From positions 1 through 16,743 of the forward strand of contig CADCPD010000027.1 of NCBI GenBank assembly GCA_902803265.1: a stretch of 16,743 nt of DNA, written 5' to 3'. Position 1 is the stretch's first letter. The number at the start of each line of letters is the position of its first letter. The notes below the pieces were generated by a model that saw only the letters and a program-made list of their open reading frames with translations, did no database searches and had not been told where the DNA came from. The position numbers and the translations under genes were made by a program. This stretch comes from an uncultured bacterium (GTDB lineage: Bacteria; Cyanobacteriota; Vampirovibrionia; Gastranaerophilales; Gastranaerophilaceae). Of the stretch, positions 7,908 to 14,119 are shown in pieces.

Positions 7908-8905
7908 ACGTATTTTTCTTCTTCTTTTAATTTTCTGTTCATTAAATTCATAAAGACTTCTTTTGCAGGAGTATCAGTGTATACAGCCTGATAAATAGCA
8001 TTTGATACGGGAACCTCAACATCTAATTTTTTAGCTAATTCACATGAAGCTTTAGATGTTTGAACCCCTTCTGCAACAGAGCCTAAATCTCTTAAAATAT
8101 CATCAATTTTTTTACCTTGAGCAATCATTGCGCCAACAGTGTGGTTTCTTGAAAATGGACTTGAACATGTTGCGATTAAATCTCCCATTCCTGAAAGACC
8201 GTACAATGTAGATGGATTTGCTCCCAATTTTGTACTTATTCTTACTATTTCTGCCATACCACGTGTCATTAAAGCGCCCATTGTGTTATCGCCTAATTTT
8301 AATTCGTCTGCAAATCCTGCAGCAATTGCGATAACATTTTTCAAACTTCCGCCTAATTCTACACCTATAACATCTGAATTTGTATAAAGTCTGAATTTAT
8401 TTTTAACGGTTAATTTTTCTTGAGCAATTTTAGCGACTTCCATATCTTCAGAGGCTACGCAAGCTGCCGTAGGACAACCCATTAAAACTTCTTTTGCCAG
8501 TGTCGGACCTGAAAGAATAACGAGTTTTTGTTCAGGTAAAACATCTTTGATAACTTCACTCATTCTCATTAATGACGGTAATTCAATACCTTTTGAAGCA
8601 TTAACCAATATTTGATTTTTATCGATACCTGCTGTTTTAAGTTGTTCACAAACAGGTCTTACACCGCTGGTTGCAATAACTGAAAGTATAATATCAGCTC
8701 CTTTTATTGCAGATTTAATATCTGAAGTTATTTCAACGTTTTCTTGAAGTTGCACTTCAATCGGTTTTGATGCTTTCTTTTGAGTTTTTAATTCTTCAGA
8801 TAAATCTTGTTCTCTACCCCAAACTGTAACTTCGTCAAAATTATCTGTTAATAACCATGCAAGAGTTAATCCCCAGCATCCTGCTCCTAAAACTGTTAAT
8901 TTCAT
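7904..8905 (-). CDS. gpsA: Glycerol-3-phosphate dehydrogenase [NAD(P)+]
   Basis: Reduces dihydroxyacetone phosphate to sn-glycerol-3-phosphate, the backbone precursor for membrane phospholipids; a soluble cytoplasmic enzyme. Its 333 residues are a normal full length. The N-terminal Rossmann motif is VLGAGCWGLTLA (5-16), followed by the NASKGIE (102-108) and LSGPTLAKEV (131-140) signatures. The catalytic Lys189 lies in ELGGSLKNV, and GLSGMGDLIATC is in the C-terminal helical domain. The Rossmann loop has Cys where Ser is common (GAGCWG rather than GAGSWG), a mild change. The gene starts two bases after murQ ends and overlaps the PSP1 start, so it sits inside the minus-strand operon. Confidence 0.96.
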   Translation of the reverse strand: MKLTVLGAGCWGLTLAWLLTDNFDEVTVWGREQDLSEELKTQKKASKPIEVQLQENVEITSDIKSAIKGADIILSVIATSGVRPVCEQLKTAGIDKNQILVNASKGIELPSLMRMSEVIKDVLPEQKLVILSGPTLAKEVLMGCPTAACVASEDMEVAKIAQEKLTVKNKFRLYTNSDVIGVELGGSLKNVIAIAAGFADELKLGDNTMGALMTRGMAEIVRISTKLGANPSTLYGLSGMGDLIATCSSPFSRNHTVGAMIAQGKKIDDILRDLGSVAEGVQTSKASCELAKKLDVEVPVSNAIYQAVYTDTPAKEVFMNLMNRKLKEEEKYV

Positions 8906-8907
8906 AC

Positions 8908-9801
8908 TTAAACTTTTTCCCCACTATTCAATAATTTTCTTAAAACTCCGCCATATTTTTTTAACTCTTTTTTTGCTTCCTCAATATCTTTGTTTAAAAC
9001 AATAGAAGCTACAGCAACTCTTATATCCCAATTTGACTTTTCCAATGTTTCAAAAGATTTTGCGTGAGTTGTTTCTGCTATCTGAGAAACAATTCTTATA
9101 GCTCTGTCTTTTAACTTATCATTTGTAGGTTTCAAATCAATCATAAGATTTTTGTAGGTTTTACCTATTTTAATCATAGAGCCTGTTGAAAGCATATTTA
9201 AAATCATTTTTTGTGCAGTACCGGCTTTCATTCTGCTTGAACCGGCTATAACTTCAGGTCCAACTTCCGCACAAATACAAACTCTTACTTCTTCGCCAAT
9301 CTTTGCTTCGTGATTACATGTAACGGCAATTGTTTTAGCTCCAATTTTATTAGCTGTTTTTAAAACTCCTAACAAATATTTAGGGTTTCCGCTTGCAGAA
9401 ATAACAACGCAAACATCTTCCGGAGCTAAAATTTTTGCATCTTCAACGCCTTGTTCAAAATTATCTTCTGCACCTTCAACAGCCTTTACAAAAGCAATTT
9501 TCCCTCCTGCAATAATGCCTTGTACCATTTCAGGATTTGTACTAAATGTCGGAGGACATTCGCATGCATCAAGAATACCAAGTCTTCCGGATGTTCCGCA
9601 GCCAAAATATGTAAGATTTCCACCTTTGTTGAAGCTGTCTGCAATTAAATCAACAGCTTCTGCGATATGTTCTATTTCACTTTCAACCGCAAATGCTACC
9701 AATTTGTCTTCATCGTTTATTTTTTTTATCATTTCAACCGTAGATATAATGTCTATATCTTTGGTATTTTCGTTTAAATATTCTGTTATTATTTCACTCA
9801 T
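8908..9801 (-). CDS. murQ: N-acetylmuramic acid 6-phosphate etherase
   Basis: Cleaves the D-lactyl ether of MurNAc-6-phosphate to give GlcNAc-6-phosphate and D-lactate, a peptidoglycan recycling step in the cytoplasm. Length is 297 residues, close to the 298 of E. coli MurQ. The SIS-type sugar-phosphate fold is shown by YFGCGTSGRLGILDACECPPTF (65-86, read in parts) and by the VIAGSSRMKAGTAQK segment. The two catalytic glutamates by family alignment are Glu81 (ACECPP) and Glu112 (EGAEDN), 31 residues apart as in E. coli. No murP, anmK, nagA or nagK is seen in the window, so the source of MurNAc-6-phosphate is unknown. It lies three bases after ribH and two before gpsA. Confidence 0.95.
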   Translation of the reverse strand: MSEIITEYLNENTKDIDIISTVEMIKKINDEDKLVAFAVESEIEHIAEAVDLIADSFNKGGNLTYFGCGTSGRLGILDACECPPTFSTNPEMVQGIIAGGKIAFVKAVEGAEDNFEQGVEDAKILAPEDVCVVISASGNPKYLLGVLKTANKIGAKTIAVTCNHEAKIGEEVRVCICAEVGPEVIAGSSRMKAGTAQKMILNMLSTGSMIKIGKTYKNLMIDLKPTNDKLKDRAIRIVSQIAETTHAKSFETLEKSNWDIRVAVASIVLNKDIEEAKKELKKYGGVLRKLLNSGEKV

Positions 9802-9804
9802 TAA

Positions 9805-10266
9805 TTAAATCTCTTTCAAAAGATTAGCCATCTCAATAGCGGCTTTAGCAGCATCAGCACCTTTGTTACCGGCTTTTGTACCAGCTCTTTCTATTGCTTG
9901 TTCAATGTTTTCTGTTGTTAGTACTCCAAATAATACAGGAATTTCTGTTTCCAAGCTTACTTGTGCAATACCTTTTGATAATTCTGCACAAACATAATCA
10001 TAATGTGATGTAGACCCCTTTATTATGGCTCCCAAAGTAATTATTGCGTTATATTTTCCTGATTTTGCACATTTTTTTGCAGCTAAAGGAATTTCAAATG
10101 CCCCAGGAGTCCATACAACATCAATGCTGTTTTCATCAATGCCGTGTCTTTTTAACTCATCAATAGCGCCTGATAATAATTTTGAACCGATAAATTCATT
10201 AAATCTTGATATAACAATACAAAATTTTTCGTTATTTGTAGTTAGTTGTCCCTCAATAACTTTCAT
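9805..10266 (-). CDS. ribH: 6,7-dimethyl-8-ribityllumazine synthase
   Basis: Condenses 5-amino-6-ribitylaminouracil with 3,4-dihydroxy-2-butanone 4-phosphate in the penultimate step of riboflavin synthesis; normally an icosahedral or pentameric cytoplasmic assembly. The 153 residues are the standard size. Motifs seen are SRFNEFIG (20-27), WTPGAFEIP (52-60), GAIIKGSTSHYDYV (79-92) with the conserved His88, and ERAGTKAGNKG (126-136) with Arg127. The start has a GGAG-containing site (AGTGGAGTG) just upstream. Other rib genes are absent from the window, so the pathway is scattered in this genome. It lies between ccdA (45-base gap) and murQ (three-base gap). Confidence 0.97.
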   Translation of the reverse strand: MKVIEGQLTTNNEKFCIVISRFNEFIGSKLLSGAIDELKRHGIDENSIDVVWTPGAFEIPLAAKKCAKSGKYNAIITLGAIIKGSTSHYDYVCAELSKGIAQVSLETEIPVLFGVLTTENIEQAIERAGTKAGNKGADAAKAAIEMANLLKEI

Positions 10267-10311
10267 AAATCACTCCACTTCTTTATATTGTTAATTTTAT
10301 AACATAGTTAT

Positions 10312-11016
10312 TTAATTTACAATATAAGGAGCAAAAATCTTATAAAAAATATAAATGGATGCACAAACAAGAAGTAATCCGCTAAATTTTAACAAGTAAT
10401 CAGAAAAAGAAGCAATTTTATTGACAGATTTAAATTTAGAAAGACCAACCCCAACAATAAGAATAATCATTCCTTGACCAATTGAAAATAAAAATAACAT
10501 CATTAATGCTACAATTATTTTATTTGATAAAGCTGCAAAGCTCATTATAGCAGCTAAAATCGGAGTGGAACAAGGAGTTCCTGCAAGAGAAAAGAAAACA
10601 CCAACTATAAACGGATACAATATTAAATTACTGCCGTCATTTTTAGGCATTTGTTTTATGATAACAGGCATTTCAAAATCAAGAATGCCCAAAAGTTTTA
10701 AACCCATAACCATAACAAAAGAAGCCAAAAGGAGCATAAAATACGCTCCGCCAATAGAAATAAATACTCTTCCTGTTACTGCACACAAAATTCCTATGAT
10801 AGAAAATATAACTGCAGAACCTAATATGAAAAAGAAAAGTTGAATGGCAGTTTTAAACGCATTTTGTTTGGAAAATCCAAGAATATATCCCATAATTAAA
10901 GGAATAACAGCAAGTGAGCAAGGTGATATTGAAGCTACAACCCCGCCTAAAAAAGATATTAGAAATAATATTGGAGTGTTCGCTCCTGTTGAAAATAAAC
11001 TAGCGTAATGTTCCAT
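10312..11016 (-). CDS. ccdA: CcdA/DsbD-type thiol-disulfide transmembrane transporter
   Basis: Integral membrane protein of the cytochrome c biogenesis/DsbD-beta family. It carries reducing equivalents from cytoplasmic thioredoxin to an extracytoplasmic thiol acceptor. The 234 residues hold about six hydrophobic helices (roughly 16-46, 56-80, 88-112, 132-160, 168-193, 206-228). The paired redox cysteines lie in two matching PC motifs: Cys33 in SISPCSLA and Cys149 in AGTPCSTP, in helices 1 and 4, as expected for the family's inverted repeat. The start overlaps the thioredoxin gene by 17 bases and has only a weak ribosome site, so it is probably coupled to it. The overlapping exported thioredoxin is the obvious redox partner. 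Cytochrome c maturation is one possible purpose, but no cytochrome or Ccs gene is present here. Confidence 0.9.
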   Translation of the reverse strand: MEHYASLFSTGANTPILFLISFLGGVVASISPCSLAVIPLIMGYILGFSKQNAFKTAIQLFFFILGSAVIFSIIGILCAVTGRVFISIGGAYFMLLLASFVMVMGLKLLGILDFEMPVIIKQMPKNDGSNLILYPFIVGVFFSLAGTPCSTPILAAIMSFAALSNKIIVALMMLFLFSIGQGMIILIVGVGLSKFKSVNKIASFSDYLLKFSGLLLVCASIYIFYKIFAPYIVN

Positions 11017-11407
11017 TTATAAGATCTTTCATATTTTTTTCAAGCTGTTTAGCAGTTAAAGAACCTTCCGTACGTTTTAAAACTTTTCCATCATATATAT
11101 ACACAAGCGTTGGTACTAATGTTACATTGTGTTCTTTTATTAATTTTATTGTTTTACTGTCATCTTTTTCTACAGAAACACTTTCTAAATCAAGTTTATC
11201 CTGATATAAAGGATAAACTTCATCCATAACATCTGCTAATTTTTTACAGTCTCTGCACATTGCCGATGAAAATTTTATAATTTTTGCATTGCATGGTTTC
11301 GTTGCTGCTGATTTTTGTCCTGCATCAGTTTTTATTGTTGATAATGTAAAATATGCTATAAGCGGTAAAATAAAAATTAGTGAAATTATTAATACATTTT
11401 TTTTCAT
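11000..11407 (-). CDS. Membrane-anchored extracytoplasmic thioredoxin-like protein
   Basis: A 135-residue thioredoxin-fold protein held in, or exported across, the inner membrane. Residues 5-23 form a hydrophobic N-terminal segment after MKKN, a signal anchor or signal peptide without a clear cleavage site. The redox site is Cys51-Arg-Asp-Cys54 (SAMCRDCKK), and the cis-proline is Pro99 in TLVPTLVY, both in the correct thioredoxin order. An extra Cys39 lies just before the fold. The start has AAGGAGAG upstream. It is the first gene of the leftward cluster and overlaps ccdA by 17 bases, which argues for a CcdA-driven reductase acting on envelope disulfides. Its target proteins are unknown; the Cys-rich SLH protein nearby is a speculative candidate. 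Confidence 0.85.
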   Translation of the reverse strand: MKKNVLIISLIFILPLIAYFTLSTIKTDAGQKSAATKPCNAKIIKFSSAMCRDCKKLADVMDEVYPLYQDKLDLESVSVEKDDSKTIKLIKEHNVTLVPTLVYIYDGKVLKRTEGSLTAKQLEKNMKDLINGTLR

Positions 11408-11460
11408 AAATCTCTCCTTTATTTATAAAAACAGTTTAAATGAAAAATTTTCAAAAATCT

Positions 11461-11476
11461 TAACCCAACTGGGTTA
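11461..11476. repeat. Small perfect inverted repeat upstream of the thioredoxin gene
   Basis: A seven-base inverted repeat, TAACCCA-AC-TGGGTTA, lies between the SLH gene terminator and the thioredoxin start (54 bases upstream of that ATG). It could be an operator for the thioredoxin-ccdA cluster or a weak second hairpin behind the terminator. No confident promoter could be set beside it. Confidence 0.4.
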
Positions 11477-11482
11477 TTTTAC

Positions 11483-11514
11483 TAAAAGAGCGAATTTTTA
11501 AATTCGCTCTTTTA
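11483..11514 (-). terminator. Intrinsic terminator of the smaller SLH-protein gene
   Basis: A 15-bp perfect stem (11483-11497 with 11500-11514, core GAGCGAATTT) starts 14 bases after the SLH gene stop on the minus strand and runs into TTTT on the far side. Its symmetry and A/T flanks would let it work on the plus strand too. It separates the SLH gene from the thioredoxin-led cluster. Confidence 0.85.
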
Positions 11515-11527
11515 AATATGTTTTAAA

Positions 11528-12814
11528 TTATTTCCCGCAAGTACATTTTGGAATAGATGTATCATTATTCAATAAAATCAACACATCTTCTCCTTGTTTA
11601 GCACGATAATGTAGCCCTGGAGTTACCAAGCCTGTAATTAAACCAACACCGCAGCCTACAGGGATTCCGATCGCAAAACCTGTACCAAGAGCTGCTTTTG
11701 CAGGAATAAACGCAAAACCTGTTCCGGCACCTGCTCCGACAATTCCTAAACCTACTGTCCAAGCAGCAATTTTACCTGTTGTCATCCAAGGTCCTTCTTT
11801 TAAGTAACCATCCTTTTTATATGGTGTTGCTGATATATTTATTGTTTGACCTGACGGAAGAATTATTTGTCTGAAGTTAAATTTTACTCTTGCATTTTTA
11901 TTAAACACTTTTGGCTTGATAATTTCAGTAACTTCCGCAATCAATTTTGTACCTTCCGGTAGAACAAGTGTTCCTTCTTTTGTGTAAATATTTTGTTCTA
12001 CGTCAAAATGAACATACTCGCCTGTTTTTGAAAGTTTTGACCAATATCTTTCTGAAAATTCAACTTCAAGTAAGTTATTTTTACAGATAATATTTTTTGT
12101 ATTCGTAATATTTACAGTATTTACAGGTGCTTTTTTAGAAACATTTAAATGTTCAACTGCCAATATTTCTTCATTAACATATTGAGATTTAACAATATGC
12201 ATTTTGTTTCGTAATTTTGATAAAATAACGGCAGCTTCAGCTCTTGTTATTTCTCGGTTTGGTTCTAAACGTTTTTCACATGGATGATTAACATATATTC
12301 CGTAATTTATTGTTTTTGCATACGCTTTTACAGCCCAATTCGGAATATCATTCTTATCTTTAAATTTATCTAAAATACTTAAATTTGAGTACTTATCTTT
12401 TGTTATATGGCTAATAACAGAAGTTACTTCCGAACGAAGCATTGTTCTGTGAGGTTTAAAAGTTTTATCCGGATAACCGTAAACCAAACCTAATTGTTGA
12501 GAACGAAGAATATCTTCGTAATAAGAATCTGATGTATATATATCAGTAAATGTATTTTTTACTTTTACATTTAAATTGTCATTAGATAATAATTTCAATA
12601 GAGCCTGTACAAATTCAACTCTTGTAATTGATTTTTCCGGATAAAATTTATTAGAAGAATCTAACGACATTATGTTAGATGTTACAACATTTTGAATTTC
12701 TTTACTTGCCCAATATTTAGCAGAAACATCTTTTATATTACTTCTTGCAAATACAGGTAACGAATTAATACTTAACATACAAAATGTTAAAACAATTGCA
12801 AATATTTTTTTCAT
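11528..12814 (-). CDS. Exported SLH-domain protein with beta-rich and glycine-rich C-terminal regions
   Basis: A 428-residue envelope protein. Residues 1-23 form a signal peptide (MKKIFAIVL..., likely cut after VFA). Three SLH domains follow at about 27-76, 88-137 and 150-202, each with the ITRVEF/LRSEV/ITRAEA-type helix that normally binds a cell-wall polymer. After a linker comes a beta-rich region (about 250-335) with LPEGTKLIAEVTEI and LPSGQTINIS, which resembles in pattern the GT-rich beta-barrel stretch of TrbI/VirB10-like proteins. A long Gly/Ala-rich hydrophobic segment (about 346-400) looks like a glycine zipper, and the end is KCTCGK. The beta-rich part and tail match the larger SLH protein at 14120-16018, so the two are paralogues. 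The start has GTGAGG upstream. It has its own promoter and terminator and is probably monocistronic. The SLH part is certain; the rest is of unknown function. Confidence 0.88.
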   Translation of the reverse strand: MKKIFAIVLTFCMLSINSLPVFARSNIKDVSAKYWASKEIQNVVTSNIMSLDSSNKFYPEKSITRVEFVQALLKLLSNDNLNVKVKNTFTDIYTSDSYYEDILRSQQLGLVYGYPDKTFKPHRTMLRSEVTSVISHITKDKYSNLSILDKFKDKNDIPNWAVKAYAKTINYGIYVNHPCEKRLEPNREITRAEAAVILSKLRNKMHIVKSQYVNEEILAVEHLNVSKKAPVNTVNITNTKNIICKNNLLEVEFSERYWSKLSKTGEYVHFDVEQNIYTKEGTLVLPEGTKLIAEVTEIIKPKVFNKNARVKFNFRQIILPSGQTINISATPYKKDGYLKEGPWMTTGKIAAWTVGLGIVGAGAGTGFAFIPAKAALGTGFAIGIPVGCGVGLITGLVTPGLHYRAKQGEDVLILLNNDTSIPKCTCGK

Positions 12815-12860
12815 TTTTACCTCACTATTTATAAACTATGCAAAATAAGTCTTTTGAATA

Positions 12861-12889
12861 ATATTACAAATAACAAGGGCTATTTTCAA
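12861..12889 (-). promoter_or_regulatory. Candidate promoter of the smaller SLH-protein gene
   Basis: On the minus strand, TTGAAA (12884-12889) and TAATAT (12861-12866) are exactly 17 bases apart, about 46 bases before the ATG. The same layout (TTGAAA, 17 bases, TAGTAT) precedes the repeat protein at 16195-16620. It lies between this gene and the upstream DUF2229 gene. Confidence 0.5.
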
Positions 12890-12907
12890 GCTATATCAGA
12901 CTATATA

Positions 12908-13903
12908 TTAAGAATTATGTTTTAAAGCACGTTGTTTTCTGAATAACATATCAACAAAAGCTTCAAGTCTTGTTATAAATCCTGCTTCACCGGTATGTTC
13001 GTCAATGGTAAGGTTTAATAAAGGCATAGCATATTCTTTTGCTTTTCTCGTAATTCTTTCAAGCATTAAAGAATCAGGACCGCAACCAAAAGCGGTTAAT
13101 GTAATCATTCCGTCAACTTTATTATCTTTTAAATAATGTCCTGCACAGCCTGTCATTTCTGTTTCGTTTGCCCAGTAATAATTTTGACCCAAAGCTGCAA
13201 TGCCATCAACCAAGTGTTCATGAGATACTTGAAGTGATGTGCAGACTTTTACGTTCATTTTTTCAAGTTTGTCAAAAATTTTCATTGACGTTCTTTCATC
13301 ATAAATATTATATGCATGTGAAATTAATGCAACGGTAATAGGATATTCTTTAACTTCTTCTTCGTTCAAACAAACCTTGCCCTGAATTGCATAATCAAGA
13401 GCTTTTGCATATTGCATACCATATTTAACCATTACTTGAAAATTATTATAAACTTTCCAGCCTGCCTGTTCCGCTTCTTTTATTAATTTTAAGTCCGTAA
13501 TATCAAAATATTTTGCACAATCAATTAAAAATTCATGCAAACCCTGATTTTTAGCAGACTTATCAAGAGTTGGTTCAACTATTGTAAATTTTTCTTTTAT
13601 AACATTTCTTACCAAATCAGGAAGTCCTCTGATTTTAGAACAGTTATAAATTTTAGGAGCAATAGACTGATATGAAGGTACAAAAATTTTATCAACACCT
13701 TTTTCTATCAAATTCATAATATGCCCGATAAATACTTTTATAGGTAAACAAGTTTCTGTTACAACTCGGCTTGAACCTTCTTCAAGAGTCTTTTTCGTTG
13801 TGTTATCAGATAAAACTATTTCAATTCCTAATTTACTAAAAAATCCGTATAAAAACGGGAAATAATAGTAATAAGACATTGCTTTCGGCATACCTAATTT
13901 CAT
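12908..13903 (-). CDS. DUF2229 / 2-hydroxyacyl-CoA dehydratase activase-related protein
   Basis: A 331-residue cytoplasmic protein of the DUF2229 (COG3580-like) family. In many anaerobes this module is fused behind the ASKHA ATPase (BadF/HgdC type) that activates radical 2-hydroxyacyl-CoA dehydratases, in proteins of well over 1,000 residues. Here it stands alone. Seen in the sequence are the N-terminal MKLGMPKAMSYYYYFPF segment, Cys52 in ETCLPIK, Cys88 in YNCSKI, Cys253 in TGCAGH, Cys274 in FGCGPDS, and the strongly conserved DEHTGEAGFITRLEAF (301-316). The cysteines suggest an Fe-S cluster shared with a partner. No ATPase, no COG3581-type partner and no dehydratase subunit is in the window. 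The start has GTGAGG about seven bases upstream. The physiological role of stand-alone members is not established. Confidence 0.82.
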   Translation of the reverse strand: MKLGMPKAMSYYYYFPFLYGFFSKLGIEIVLSDNTTKKTLEEGSSRVVTETCLPIKVFIGHIMNLIEKGVDKIFVPSYQSIAPKIYNCSKIRGLPDLVRNVIKEKFTIVEPTLDKSAKNQGLHEFLIDCAKYFDITDLKLIKEAEQAGWKVYNNFQVMVKYGMQYAKALDYAIQGKVCLNEEEVKEYPITVALISHAYNIYDERTSMKIFDKLEKMNVKVCTSLQVSHEHLVDGIAALGQNYYWANETEMTGCAGHYLKDNKVDGMITLTAFGCGPDSLMLERITRKAKEYAMPLLNLTIDEHTGEAGFITRLEAFVDMLFRKQRALKHNS

Positions 13904-14107
13904 AAAATCCTCACTTCCTATAAAAATGGTACTACAAAATAATTTAAAAAAATAACTAAAAATTAAAAAGTTATAAAAAATTTAATATAGTCTTTTGATA
14001 AATGTTAAATAGCCTTACTAAATAAGCAATTTAGACAATGTTTATAAATCATTAAAGAATGATAATCAAAATGGAGTTTGAAAAAACTTTTTGTAAACAG
14101 TTATGTA
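13904..14107. other. Intergenic region between divergent DUF2229 and large SLH genes
   Basis: A very AT-rich divergent promoter region of about 200 bases, including the leader of the large SLH gene. The only rightward element worth noting is TTGATA at 13995-14000, but no good -10 lies 16-18 bases after it. A weak hairpin (GTTT-G-AAAAA against TTTTT-GT-AAAC, about 14076-14098) sits just before the ribosome site of the SLH gene. The words AAATAGCC (14007-14014) and GTTTATAAAT (14040-14049) also occur upstream of the other SLH gene, at different spacing. Confidence 0.4.
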
Positions 14108-14113
14108 AGGAGG
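14108..14113 (+). promoter_or_regulatory. Ribosome-binding site that fixes the start of the large SLH gene
   Basis: A perfect AGGAGG, six bases before ATG 14120. The frame is open further upstream to a TTG at 14078, but that codon has no usable site, and starting there would bury this signal inside coding sequence and put 14 extra residues before the signal peptide. Confidence 0.9.
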
Positions 14114-14119
14114 TTAAAA

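Noticed and set aside
9451..9808. Two open frames on the plus strand over murQ
   Set aside because: MurQ is full length with both catalytic glutamates; the antisense frames have no ribosome sites and resemble no protein family I know.
10267..10311. A separate promoter for ribH in the 45-base gap after ccdA
   Set aside because: TATAAA is present but the nearest -35-like TTGTAA is only 15 bases away, so support is too weak to list.
14007..14049. Words AAATAGCC and GTTTATAAAT shared by the upstream regions of both SLH genes, as a common regulator site
   Set aside because: The spacing differs (25 versus 41 bases) and such words arise easily in DNA this AT-rich; recorded only as a note.
14078..14119. 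Longer N-terminus for the large SLH protein from a TTG at 14078
   Set aside because: A perfect AGGAGG six bases before ATG 14120 and a standard signal peptide starting there make the TTG start very unlikely.
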